Origin: Limnanthes douglasii subsp. nivea
Lineage: Eukaryota > Streptophyta > Magnoliopsida > Brassicales > Limnanthaceae
Reading direction: 5' to 3'
DNA: 64,000 bases
NCBI GenBank assembly: GCA_036936605.1
Contig: JAUPFV010000003.1
Coordinates: 153,234,997 to 153,298,996, forward strand
Below are positions 11,285 through 23,225 of the stretch, piece after piece. Numbering within the stretch: the first letter of the stretch is position 1; every line of letters begins with the position of its first letter. The notes under the pieces were generated by a model, which was not told the origin of the DNA, ran no database searches, and was given only the letters and a program-made list of their open reading frames with translations. Both the position numbers and the translations under genes were made by a program.

Positions 11285-13735
11285 ATGCAACCAACTAAGA
11301 TATAAATTACTTTATGCATTCGGAGACTATGATCTTACCAATTATTAGAGGAAACAAGCTATGAGATATCATTAGTTGAGATAAATCATGTTTTCATTAG
11401 CTTATTCATTGAGCAGATAATGTTGTGATAGAAAACGTTTAATATGGTTATTAGATAGTCAAGGATCAGCTACTCTTGGAGTGATTGTATAACACCATAA
11501 CCTAAAACATAGTTGTTCAACTTATGGAAGAAGAAACTTCAAAAGTTTTATGGGACAACACATTAGACTTTCAAGATCTCAAACTAGATCTATAATTACT
11601 TATTTGAAGTCTGAATTTCATAAGACTTGCAAATGAAGCAATACTATGGAAGAGTATCTATGAAAAATGAAATGGTCTCCAAAAAACTTAACCTAGCTGG
11701 GTCTCCTGTTTTTGTTGATTACCAAATGTCTCAAATTTTTACAAGTTCAAATGTTGTGTACACACTAATTGCAGTTAGTCTTGTTGACACCAAGGTGAAA
11801 AACTAACTAGATCTGCAAGCCACTCTCCTTACTTTTGAGAATAGGCTAGAACAACTAACCATGTTTTATGACTCGATAGTTAATTTGGATCATGCCTCAA
11901 TCAACTTCACAACTATAAAAGTTAAGAATATGACACCTAATAACTTTAAAGTTCATAATAGTGATTACTTTAGGGGGTCAAGATAGATGTTTTTGTGGAA
12001 GAAATACGTATTCAAAAAACTATAAATAATTAAATGAGGGAAGATACACCACTACTACTTGTCAAGTGCGTGGCAAGTATGATCTCATAAGTGTCTACTG
12101 CAACTAGGGATGACAATGGGTCGAATTGGGTGCAGATATTGCTAAACTAATACATATCCCACGTTTATTTTTCTAAATCCATCGGGTTCGGATATCCGTC
12201 CGGACATAAGATCTTGTTCCATCGCCAAACCTGTCGGATTTGGGTACCCACCCGCGGTGGCCATGCATCATGGATTTATCCATAAAAGCATTCGTAATTA
12301 ATTATCCAATAAACAATTAACAGAACAAAAAATAATATATTAAAATAATAATTATTATATATATGAGACATAATATAACTCTTAAATTTAATGACAAATA
12401 TAAACATTTAGTAACAAATTTAGAAAAATATTTATAATTAAAAAATATATATATAATATAACTTGTTTTAAATATAGAGTGATATGTTTCAAAATATAAT
12501 TTAGGATAAATAACAAATATTTTGGTAGGCTTTATCATTAATTGTTTGGGGATAAGATTTCATACAGTCCACAAGAAAAATATTTAAAAGAAAAAAAGTT
12601 GAAAAATCAAATTAAATGCTTATATTTTGAGTGATATTTTAAATAAAAATACATTATCTAAGGATAATTAATAATTATTTTGTTATATATTATCAAAAAT
12701 TAATTTGAAAATTATATATTAATTTTATATAGACAAGAATGGAAAAATATTTAAAAAAGACATTGAAAAATCAAATATAATATTTAAAGGTAGAATAATA
12801 GTTTTCAAAATATATTATACGTAGTAATAATTAATAAAATATTTTGTTATCCAGTAATAATCAATGTATAGTTTTGGTATATGATGTGAATGACTTTAGC
12901 TTAAAATTTTATAAACAATACTGAATAATATATTATTTTATATCAATATTAATTTTACGGGTATTTGTTGCATATTATCGGTGGGTCAGGTTCGGATTGG
13001 TACCCACAAATTTTTATTAAAATCTACAATCCGATCAAAACCCGGTGGATAGTAAATTTTTAAATCCATAATTTTTCCATGTAAATTTTTGAAAACCCAT
13101 AACTCATCTCATCGGATAGGCTCGGATGGGGAACCCACATGTTCGGAAAAAATTATTATCCATAACTGCAACTGAAAGGGGATCATATTGTGTTGGAGTT
13201 TATTCATAGTGATCAAAACAAGTCTGAGCAAGAATAGAGAGCCTTTATATATACCGAAAATCAACTAGTTAAAAATGACTCGTTTGTGGAAAATGGTGCT
13301 AGCAATGTTGTCACGTGAACTCCTTAGTTAATATTAGTGAAAGTTGAGTATTTTAGTAAGAATTCAATCATTGATAACTGTGGTGAAAATATAAAAATTA
13401 CACACATTTGCAGTTCAAATTAACGCATTTACAGCTAAAACTGCTACTTTATATAATAAACTACATGTTACCAAATGCAACAAAACTTTACTATAAATTT
13501 AGAAACTTACACTACATAATCCTATATACCTTGAATTTGATGACAATTTTACTAGGCCATAAAGTTAGTGATAACTTACCGAACAACCGAGGGTGAATTA
13601 TGCAAGTTGAAGAGTACTGTGTTCATTTCATAGATTCTAAAGTCATTTACCTAAGGTTTTCAATGTTGTAAATTTTTCTAATAGTCAACATGATGTGTCT
13701 AACAGTTTGGTTTCCCTAAGTGAATGATGGTGTAT
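11285..13735 (+). pseudogene. ancient copia gag-pol fossil interrupted by a hAT element
   Basis: A heavily mutated plus-strand copy of the same copia family as 39173-44579. Readable landmarks are TMILPIIRGNKL (about 11322), KDQLLL (about 11460), QLMEEETSKVLW (about 11518-11553), the zinc knuckle as CQVRGKYD (about 12060-12083), GASNVVT of the protease (about 13300-13320), and the segment before integrase up to about 13735. It has many stops. The hAT element at 12105-13164 splits it just after the zinc knuckle, and the fossil resumes in register at 13165. No LTRs were recognised. Confidence 0.8.
12105..13164. mobile_element. non-autonomous hAT-type DNA element, 1060 bp
   Basis: The element is flanked by the 8-bp direct repeat ACTGCAAC (12097-12104 and 13165-13172), the length made by hAT transposases. 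Its ends are imperfect terminal inverted repeats: TAGGGATGACAAT at the left and, on the other strand, TATGGATAATAAT at the right, 10 of 13 matching. Subterminal zones contain repeated GGGTACCCA/GGGTCGG-type motifs, and the middle is AT-rich without coding potential. It needed a transposase supplied in trans. The sequence around it is one continuous copia fossil, which confirms the insertion. Confidence 0.82.
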
Positions 13736-14430
13736 TACTCTAGGTCAAAAATAGAGTTTCACCTCTTATTTTAAATCTTGTATCTCTTATTTTAAAGTCT
13801 TGTAACGTTTCTAGTAGATATCGTAATGAAATTATGTTATGTGATTCTTACCAATTAGAAAATCTTATGAATTTTCTTATTGTTGGTATGCTCTCAATCT
13901 AAATATGTATTTAACTCGATGTATAGTGACCGATAAGGTCCTACTCAAATACTCTCTAAGTCAAGATTTAAATTCGATATACTTTTTGTTAATGATTTTT
14001 TTAAAAATAGCTTTACTTGGAAATAAAAGCTTCTCATACCAATGAGAGGTGACTTTAGGAGTTTGTTACTTTGAAAAGGAGTGTGAGATCCTGCTCAAAA
14101 CATCGTGTGCTCAACGCATGCATGTTGTGGAGACAAGTTAAACATTCATTGCCCAATCTAAGGTTTTCTACATGTGTTGTCCAACATTGTTTCTTACTGC
14201 TACATATTTAATTAATATACTTCATATATTTTCCTATGTGACCTTTCTTTTTATGAGAAATGATATAACTCTAAACCTAACTACTCTTTCATAAGGATAC
14301 TTATTTGTGCATGTTTTGCATGCATTAGAAATTTCAATTCACTCCATAAAGTAAATATTCTTAAGGTATAATGATACCCACGCCTTAACTCAACTAGTAT
14401 CACGACTTAACTCAACTAGTAGGATTCATG
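13736..14430. other. intergenic DNA, no gene seen
   Basis: About 700 bp between the copia fossil and the tandem duplication, without recognised coding or repeat structure. An exception is a short direct repeat ACTTAACTCAACTAGTA (about 14385-14421). The left breakpoint of the duplicated segment is at its end. Confidence 0.5.
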
Positions 14431-14494
14431 TGTCAATGAATTGAGTTTTGAATTAATTATAGCTTTTTGGGCTACAAGATTTATAAACAAAAAG

Positions 14495-14979
14495 TGTTAC
14501 ATGTCTAAAAATGTTTAATCTTGACTACTTGGGTTACATTATATTGGAGATCATGGTGTTCCCAAGATATCCATTGGAGAGGTCAAGAAAGAAGAAGAGG
14601 AGCTGGTCGAAGACAACCCTAAACTCAGCTCCTCACTTAGTGTCTAACTCTAAACGGTGTTGTTGTGTGTGTTTTGGTATTGGATCGGTCAGCACTCAAG
14701 GCTTGGTCTAGAAGGTGTTAGAAGACTATCCATGACCCATTTAGAGCAAGTCATTAATACTTGGCTTTATTATATCAGTGTAACCAAACAAATGTAACTG
14801 AATATTATCTTTGTAACCAAACAAAGTCTATAAATCACTAACAACCTCATATGGGAATATTCCCAAGGTTGTTAGTGTTTGTGCTTGTATATAAGCAGCA
14901 GAATTTTATGGTGCTCTTTCAGGAATCAAAAAAAGATTTATATTTCTAAACTATTTTGTTTTTCTTCTTCAATCTAACT
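14495..14979 (+). repeat. 5' LTR of copia copy 1
   Basis: From TGTTACATGTCTAAA to TTCAATCTAACT, about 485 bp, the same length as the 486-bp LTRs of the copy at 39173. The primer site TGGTATCAGAT follows at 14980. The start is inferred from length and from similarity to TGTCGACATGTC at 7992 (minus strand), because no 3' partner exists. Confidence 0.65.
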
Positions 14980-15007
14980 TGGTATCAGATCCACCTTCAA
15001 GCCTTCA

Positions 15008-15979
15008 ATGGAAACTTCAAACGATTCCCCATCTTTTAGCTCGTACTCCATTGGATCTATCGTCTCGAACAACTCATGTTTCTTCTCAAAAAACATGCAC
15101 TTGCATTAAATCAGCATTGTCAATAATATTCGTCTAGATAGAAGCAACTATCTCTTATGGAAAACCATTGTTTTACCTATGATTAAAGGTAATAAACTAT
15201 TGTGTTTTATCACTAGAGAAAATGTTTGTCCTCCTAAGTTTGTTACAAACACAGAGGGTACTGTCACTGAGAATCCAGAGTTTGAAGAATGGGTGGCTAA
15301 AGATCAGCTGCTACTTGGGTGGCTTTACTCCACTATGAGCCCTGAGATAGCAGCTCAGTTGGTGGAAGAACAGTCAGCTAAAGATCTTTGAGAGGCTGCT
15401 GGCAAGTTGTCTGGTTCACAGACTAGAGCCAGGATTACATATTACAAGGTTGAGTTTTAAAGAACTCGTAAAGGAGCCTCAACAATGTTTGAGTACTTAA
15501 ATAAGGTGAAAATAATTTATGACAACCTAATCCTAGCTGGTTGTCTAACTTATATTGATGATCTGGTAACATAAGTCCTTACAGGTCTTGATTCATAATA
15601 TACACCCATTGTGGCCAGTCTTGCTGATATGGAAGGGCTGTGCTAGCTTAACTTACAAACAAGCTTGCTAACATTTGAAAGCAGACTTGAGGAACTCACT
15701 GGTTTACAAATTTCAGTGTCTAACATCAATATATCTAGTGTAAATTTTTCTCGTATAAGTGAATCAAAGCAACAACTCACTAACTCTAATCAGAGAGGTT
15801 TTTTTCCTAATAACAGAGGTGCTAACAGAGGTTACAGAGGAAGAGATGGGTTTAATGCTAACTATGGAACTAGAGAAAGGGGTAACTTTTACAGGGTCAC
15901 AGGAGGAAAGTTCTCACAGAAGAAGCCAACCTGTCAGATATGTATTAGGTATGGTCGCTCTGCTGTTGTTTGTTATTAA
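15008..15979 (+). pseudogene. copia gag, copy 1
   Basis: Starts METSNDSPSFSSYS. It carries SNYLLWKTIVLPM, MSPEIAAQLVEEQ, a UBN2-type core, a Gly/Arg/Asn-rich stretch and the knuckle CQICIRYGRSAVVCY, then TAA. Internal stops include TGA after KDL (15389-15391, shared with copy 2) and a TAA in VT*VLTG that is private to copy 1. The ATG early in gag is missing its normal continuation because of a TAA near 15107. Not functional. Confidence 0.87.
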
Positions 15980-18900
15980 ATGGATGATCCCTCAATTATG
16001 GGCTCTACCTCCTCAGAGCAGTCTCGATCAGAGGGAGATCAGAGTGCTCTATTGGGTATATAAGACACTACAAGTGAAGGGGTCTGGTATGCTGACAGTG
16101 GTGCTAGTCACCATGTCACAGGGAGCACCAGTCAGATGACTCAGAAGTCTGAGTACTCAGGTAACAGATCCCATTTCCCACATTGGTCAGTCTACCTTGC
16201 ACTCTTCAACCAAGAAACCTATTTTCTTAAAACTTATTCTTCATGTTCCTAGGATTAACAAAAATATACTTTTGGTTTTTCAACTAACCAATCACAACAA
16301 TGTTTTTGTGGAGTTTCGTAAGGGTTTCTATCTTGTGAAGGACAAGGCAACAGGGAGCATCCTGCTCAGATGGAGGTCTGAAGATGGACTCTACAAGATG
16401 GATACCTTCTCTAAGTCACAGTCTGATCTAAATCTAGGTGTCCTTAGTGTTTTCTCTACTGTTGTATCTTAGTCTGTCAAAGATGGATGGCATAAGAAAC
16501 TTGGCCATCCATCTCAGAGGGTCTTAGCTACTGTTATTAGGTCATGTAAGTTGAACTCTATTTTGAGAAATACAATCACCTTTTGTGAGGCTTGCCAGTT
16601 GGGCAAGTCTCACAGTCTACCTTATTATGTTTCTAGTTCTCATGCTACAAATGTTCTTGACTTAATACGTACTGATGTCTGGGGCCCTACTCCTATTCAA
16701 TCTATTGGTGGGTGTAAGTACTATGTGTTGTTCTTGGATGATTTCTCCACGTACACTTGGTTATATCCCATCAGGGATAAAAGCCCAGTCTTTGAAATAT
16801 TCAAAAGTTTTAAAGTCCTGGTTGAAACTCAGTTTGAAAGGTCTATCAAAGTTGTTCAAAGCGACTGGGGTGGTGAGAGAAAACATAGGCATATTGTGGA
16901 AACTGGGTTAACCCTTTTAGCACAATCTCACTTACCTTACAGATACTGGGTTGAAGCTTTTGAAACTAGTGTTTACTTAATAAAGAGACTTCCTACACCT
17001 ATCATCAACAATAAATCTCCTTTTGAAACACTTTTTCACAAAGAACCTAACTACCGAAGTCTCAAAACTCTTGGGTGCTCTTGTTTTTCTGCCTAAGACC
17101 CTACCAAACACATAAATTTCAATTTCATTCTATAAAATGTGTCTTCTTGGGTGATAGTCAAAGGCACAAAGGCTACTAGTGTCTCAGCTTTAGTGGTAGG
17201 GTGTGTGTCTCTAGAAATTTTGTGTTTAATGAGGATGACTTCCCTTTTCACACTAGGTTCCTAAATACACACCAAAATTAGTCAGTTTCTAGGTCTTTTC
17301 TTAACCTTTGGTTTCCTAGTCTTCCTACAGGTCTTGTGACAAATGAAAAGGTATCCTATAAGGTTTCTAACTCTGCAGCTCCAATTGAACAACATACACC
17401 TTTGTGCAATGCTCACTTACAGCAACAGAGCTATACTCCAAGACTTCCAACTGCCTATCCTAAGGTAACTAGTCTATCACACTCACAGTCTCTATCAATA
17501 AATATTCCTTCAGACTCAGTACCCACAAATATCAGCAACAAACAACATCCTAAATCTACACCTACACTGACCATTGACGTACCATTTCCCAACCCTAATA
17601 CTTCCTTTACTTCCCACACATTACAAAACACTCATAGCATGCAAACTAGACAAAAACGTGGCATATCTAAACCTAAGTTACCATATGCGGGGTCTCTTGT
17701 TACTACTGATAAAGGTGTTTTTGAACCTACTCGGTTTTCTGAGGCTGCTGGGCATCCTGAGTGGCAAGAAGCTATGTTGAGTGAGTATAATGCTTTTCTG
17801 GCCAACAACACATGGTCTTTAGTACCAGTGTCTGATTCTTCTACTGTCATTGGATGTAAGTGGGTGTATAAGGTAAAGTATGGTTCGGATGGCTCTCTTC
17901 AGCGATACAAAGCACGCTTGGTGGCTAAGGGTTTTCAACAAACATATGGTGTTGACTTTTATGAGACCTTCAGTCCAGTCATTAAAGCTTCTACTATCAG
18001 GTTAATACTCACTATTGCTGTTTCTAAGGGTCGGACAATGAGGCAGCTTGACATAAACAATGCCTTCCTCAATGGAGTATAACAAGAAACTTTGTACATG
18101 ACACAACCTCAGGGCTTTGTGGATCATGTTCATCCTACACATGTCTGAAAGTTACCCAAAGCCATCTATGGTCTAAAGCAAGCCCGTAGAGCTTGGTATT
18201 CTAAGCTAAGGGATACACTTCTGAGTTGGGGCCTCTGCAACTCAAAATCTGATTGCTCCTTCTTTTACTTGGTCTCTAAGGCAACTATTCTACTTATTAT
18301 GGTCTATGTAGATGATATAGTTGTGACTGGGAATGACATAGTCTGTTTAACTCAGTTCATTCACAATCTCAATGCTACCTTTTCTCTCAAAGACATGGGG
18401 CCACTCCATCTATTCCTGGGAATAGAAGTTCATCGTGACCAGAGAGGCTTATACCTAACACAGCACAAGTACATAGAGAACTTACTGCTTGCACAAGAGC
18501 TGTCCATGTCCAAGCCGTGTCTGTCTCCTATGGTAGCTGGTACCCAGCACTCCACTCATGATGGTTCGCCTCTGGTTTGTCCTACATAGTACATAAGCTT
18601 ATTAGGTGCTTTACAGTACTTGACCCACACACGATCTGACATAGCTTACGCTGTCAACAGTCTGAAGCAATATCAACAAAGCCCTATATCTATACACTTG
18701 CAAAGTTTAAAGAGAGTGTTACGTTACTTATCTGGCACTCACTGGTTAGGTCTTCATATCAAATCGTGCTATCAGCTACTGTTTCACGAGTATTCTGATG
18801 CCAATTGGGTTTCGTCACCTGATGATCGTCGCAGTGTTAGAGCGTATTGTGTCTTTCGTGGAGAAACCCTCATCTCCTGGTCCTCCAAGAAACAAAATGT

Positions 18901-19042
18901 CGTGGCCAGGTCCTCCACTGAATCAGAATATCGTGCATTAGCAAACCTATCAGCAGAATTGATATGGTTGAAATCGTTACTTACCGAGATTCAGATTTCC
19001 CTTATTCCAACATCAGTCATAGTGTGGTTTATTTTCGGTTGA
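15980..19042 (+). pseudogene. copia pol, copy 1, with integrase deletion and truncated RNase H
   Basis: In order: protease GVWYADSGASHHVTG (about 16077-16121); GAG-pre-integrase ending CEACQLGKSH; integrase with DVWGPTPIQS and LDDFSTYTWLYPI; RT with RQLDINNAFLNG and YVDDIVVTG (about 18307-18333); RNase H with SSTESEYRALANL. Integrase lacks about 30 residues between DWGGE and RKHRH, including one catalytic glutamate; the loss is shared with copy 2. There is a 30-bp deletion near 16160 private to this copy. Stops occur near 16472, 17096, 18082 and 18589. Confidence 0.9.
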
Positions 19043-19833
19043 GGGTAATTTTGTCTAGAGTTTTGTGGTATTTCAAAGGTATTTAATGTTTGGATAGAGT
19101 GTAGTGGGAGAATTGAGCTGCTTGGTTGTATTTAATTTTCATTACCCTCATTAAATGAAAGTGGTTGGGTATTTATACCCTTAATTGTGGGCCACAAGGG
19201 CTTTCGGGTTGACTTATGGATTCGGGTCGAGTTCAAAGACTCATTAGTTTTACGCACGTAGATAATCAGCTTAGTCATGAAGTGATTAAGTTTTTATTAC
19301 TTTAGTTCAGTTCGGATGGTTCAGTGGGTCGATGTTGTCCGAATTATCCCTGTCCGGTTCTCATAAAGAGTGGCAATAAATTCCGGACTCATCAGTTGCC
19401 CCTAATTTAGGTTGTGTTCAAAGGCGTTTGGAAAGACCTAAAAAATAACTCAAGTGTAATCATATCTTTGTCCGGACATATCAAAAATGTGTAATAACTT
19501 TATCCGAACAGACTGAAACCCTCAGAAGATGAGCGGTTTCACCAGAAATCCTGGGACACGTGTCCTTCTCTGATTCGCTACACTGGTCGTTTTTGTCCTA
19601 GAATGGCACTCCCACTTGCTTCAAAAAGCAACTTCTTCATTTAATGCGGGTGACATCAGCGCCGTCTTTAATTATTGCATCTACCCTTTCGAATCCTCCT
19701 AGGTATCGAAGCATCTTTTGTTCTTTTACTATAAATCAGTTTACTTTTCACTGTTTTATCATCTCATTTATCTCTACTCTGTTAATCTTCAAAGTTTTCA
19801 TCTCTCAAAAAACCTTTCTTTTTGTGTGAGTTT
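19040..19833 (-). other. gypsy 3' end (probable LTR/UTR), copy 1
   Basis: About 800 bp between the truncated copia and the antisense ORF, without coding sequence. In the gypsy (minus) orientation it lies downstream of pol, where the 3' LTR belongs. It begins on the plus strand with TGAGGGTAAT just after the copia break, consistent with an LTR end. No partner LTR is available to confirm limits. It holds a plus-strand TATAAAT at 19730-19736. Confidence 0.5.
19730..19736 (+). promoter_or_regulatory. TATA box candidate for the antisense ORF, copy 1
   Basis: TATAAAT lies about 100 bp upstream of the ATG at 19834 and is conserved in copy 2 at 30006-30012. A pyrimidine-rich leader lies between. It would drive transcription opposite to gypsy gag-pol. 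Confidence 0.4.
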
Positions 19834-22767
19834 ATGTTCACAACAAGAAATGCTTTAGTAAAAGGTGGGTGGCTCAATTTGTCAGAGTTGGAAAAAGCTC
19901 AAAAGGTTGAACGAGCGCATCGCTGCAGGCCTCCCTGTTTCCCCTGTTGATAAACCGGAAACACCATGCTCAGAGCCTGATCGAGGCTCTTCTTCAACTA
20001 AGAGTGCTAAACCTAGGAGGTTGTTCCAGTCCAACCTTTCACCAATCGTTTCGGGCTCATCGGTCAAGGAGTCAGAGCCTGTTGTTGAACCAGGACACGC
20101 AGGCACAAGTTTAAGAAACCTTCACCATTTATTTCTATGGGGTCAGATGCTGATATCTCCCCTGAGAAACTGGTAGATAGACGAAGGGGTCGTCTGGTAA
20201 AAGGGCAAGCTGCTGGCACACAGCCTAAATAAAAAACCACACCTTCGAAATCCGGGGCAAAAAGTAAAACCACAGGATTAGAAGCACCCATCAAAATTCT
20301 CAAAGACAAGTTGTCCGGTCCGGAGGTAACTAGCTCAAGTCTTCGAAAAGAGACCTCCGGGTCCGAGCCCCAACCGGACTCTAGACCACAAGAGGGAAAG
20401 GATGCTCAGAAATCCGGAGGGCCTACTGAGCCAACCACCAGCCCTTCTCTTCCTAAAACAACTGACAACCCCTCCACGGTAATGGAGGATGTGATGGAGG
20501 ACAGCGTTGAAGAAGCCTCTCTTGAGACTGACGTCTCCGGGCAAACAAGTGAGACTGCCATCGCTAGGAAGAGCAAAGGCAAGGAAAAAGTGTGTCTAAA
20601 GCATCCGGACCTGCCGGAGTGCCTTGCGGGAAAAGTGGGGCCTTGTTTCTACAAAGTGAGTGTTAAATATCTGTTGGCCTTGCTGAAGATCAACTATGCT
20701 TTCATTCACACAGTTGAACTTGGCCGGATAAGGACAAATGGGGTATTCCAGAGAATGTTAAAGTAAGGATTCCAATCGATCTGGAGACGCTCATGGACTG
20801 TAAGCTCAACGAGATTGTCTTCTACACTGAGTTGTTCAAATGGGGACTTAGGTTTCCCTTGGACCCAGAAATAGTCAGATATTTCCATCTGATTAAGCTT
20901 TGCCCAAACCAGCTAAGCCCTAATGCATGGTTCACCCTCATGGCATGTATCATGGCTTCAAGGCTCTCCGGAATTCCTCTACCGATGGAGCAATTTGATG
21001 CTGTGGCAAACTTCTACAGAAATCATGTAATCATTTTCTATTACTTCAACATGGATGACAACTACAAGGTAGTGGATGACTTACTCGAGTCGGAAAAAGG
21101 CTGGAAGACTCAATTTATGTTCGTCAGTGGTGCTTGGGAGAATGGGAAGAAAATTAAAGCTGGTGTCAACCCAAGTATGCTCACCAGCATATGGCGAAGT
21201 GATGGTAACAATCTCACCAGATACTTCTACTTTTACTTATAAAAACTTTTTTATCTAATTCTTTTTTCTTTTGCTTTTTGACAGTGGTGCCCAAGGATTT
21301 GAAAGATTACTTAGAGGCCGGGCAGAATACTTGTACCAAGCTGAATGCTTGGACAGCTGAAATATGGGCAAACCGCTTCCACAACTGCTTTACTAGAGGA
21401 AATTTAACCAGATCCTACCTTTGGAATACAACAAACCGGAGAGATCTGTCTTGGGAGGAATTAACCACTCCACCCCTCCGGGAGTGATTCTCTAGAAGAC
21501 AGAGGGAAAAATGGAAAATTGATCTTGCCGGGCAGAGTTAAAGCCCCAAGCAAGATGAAATGTAAAAAGGTTAAGGCGAAGAAATGGGTGGTAGAGGCCA
21601 ATCCTACCGAGGTGGAGGAAGCTGTCCCAACAAACCCAGAGGGACAAGATTAAGGGCAAATCGATGATGCCTTACTACAAGTGATGGAACACGAGAGCAC
21701 CAAGGAAGTTGCTTGGTCTCCAAAACCTCGAAAGGTCCCCATTAAGGACAAAAAACGGGGAGCAGAAGGTGTAGGCCGGGACGCCAAGAGAAAGAAAACT
21801 TCGAAGGGAGATGAGGTTTCTCTCCGGGATCCGGAGCAACTGCCTCCAGTTGACCCTACTGATCCTACGAAAGCAGAAGAGATCCCTGGTGACTTTCAAA
21901 CCGGAGAGGTTAGAGGAGGGGCTATCAGTATTGATGGTGTCGACATTACTGGGCTTGAGGGGATTGGTCTTTATTTTGAAAACCTCCCTAGGGATAATTT
22001 TGCTAGGCCCTACCTCCGCCCAAGTTCTTCGAACACCGTCACATTCAAAGGTAAGTCTTTTTCTGTCTCAAGCGAAAGAGATGTCATTGCTCACTCCATT
22101 TTAAGCAATATCCAGCCAGTACTTATTTTGGAGAAGCAAGTACGCAATCAGTCATCCATCATCAACACCCTCAATTCTGACAAAGAGAAACTGTCTAGCG
22201 ATCTTCTTAGTGCCAACCAAAATACTGAGGCATTGAGGAAAGAGAATGAGGAGTTAAAGAAACGTCAAGAGGACTTAGCCAAAGTTGGCCACTTTAGAAG
22301 AAGTTGTCAAAGAACTCCAGTCAAAGCAATCTGATCTCATAAAAGACCTCTTTTCTTCAAAAGAGGAGGTGAAGACCAAAGATAGCACCATTCAGGCCTT
22401 AACTAATGACAAGATCTCTCTTGAGAATACTGTGTTCAAGGTTGAGCAAGAAAAGGCTGATTTGTTAAGGGAGCCAGAGAAAACAATCCAGGCTAGGATA
22501 GATGCTTATACCAATGAGGTGATAGATTCTCAGGAGGCAAGGTATGTTGAGGTCAGGTCAGATATGGTTCTCCTTTTTCATGAAACGTTTCCGAAGAAGA
22601 CCTTGAGAGATTTATGGCAATTCGTGGAGTACGAAGACATTCCTCATCATACCATGTCCAGTGAGGACACCAGTGATGAAGAAGAAGAGACTGGGGAGAG
22701 CCCAGATGACGACCCAAAGAAGAAGAAGCCAAGTGAGGCTGAGCCATCTTCAAAGGCTCAGTCTTAG
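19834..22767 (+). pseudogene. antisense ORF of the gypsy element (PF04195-like), copy 1
   Basis: Plus-strand gene opposite in direction to gypsy pol. The N-terminus starts MFTTRNALVKGGWLNLSELE, then a long Ser/Pro/Glu/Lys-rich region. A globular domain resembling Pfam PF04195 ('putative gypsy type transposon') follows, with FKWGLRFPLDP and NAWFTLMACIMASRLSG (20833-20970). Then come an apparent intron (21205-21284), a basic region with KKRGAEGVGRDAKRKKT, a coiled coil (about 22120-22540) and an acidic tail SEDTSDEEEETGESPDDD. The function of this domain is not established. Lesions: TAA at 20229-20231 and a frameshift near 20720 shared with copy 2; a 5-bp deletion near 19913 and a frameshift near 22284 private to copy 1. 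Confidence 0.75.
21205..21284 (+). other. predicted 80-bp intron in the antisense ORF, copy 1
   Basis: Donor GATG|GTAACA, acceptor TTTTTGACAG|TGG, with a T-rich tract before the acceptor. Removing it joins ...WRSD to VVPKDLKDYLEAG in frame. Without splicing the frame stops at TAA (21240-21242). The position matches introns at 31487-31566 and 50987-51074. Confidence 0.7.
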
Positions 22768-23225
22768 AATATCAATTATCTTTTTAATTTTGTTGTGATT
22801 GAACCAAAGTCCTTGGATGGCCAAGGCATTTTTTGTAACCGTGTCCGGTACTTGTCTAGATAAACCTTTCTTGTTTTGACAATTCAAAGTCCTTAGATGG
22901 ACAAGGAATTTCGTATGTTTTAATTGGCAGTTTTATTTTGCATAACTCCTGCATCGTTTCATGATTTTTTTTCAATTTCGGTCGCTAATGTTTAAGCAGC
23001 CCTTAGTTATTTCACAAGTATTTTAAAGTGAGAGTGTTTAAATTCTCCGATGACCAATGTTTAAAGTGTGAGTGTTGAAACATTCCGGATCTTTTAAGAA
23101 GGCATAAAATTTTATTAAAAAATCTCGGACACCTCATTAAAACCTCCCCGCGCCACCAGGGTAGGAAAGAGTATGCCCCCAAATATTTACATGAACTTTT
23201 AAACAAGTAAATATTTACATAGTTT
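22768..23225. other. spacer between convergent antisense ORF and gypsy pol, copy 1
   Basis: Non-coding. It contains two copies of a 28-bp motif, AAAGTCCTTGGATGGCCAAGG (first half shown to 20: AAAGTCCTTGGATGGCCAAG) near 22808 and a variant near 22889, each with a CCTTGG/CCAAGG-type hairpin. The two genes end towards each other across this stretch. Confidence 0.6.

Larger units (their letters stand above)
14495..19042 (+). mobile_element. copia element (copy 1), 3'-truncated
   Basis: Plus-strand copia of the same family as 39173-44579, with 5' LTR, primer site, gag and pol as far as RNase H. It ends abruptly at WFIFG where related copies read WCDNLG. Gypsy-type sequence begins there, and no 3' LTR is present. 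The same truncation exists in copy 2, so it predates the duplication. Confidence 0.9.
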
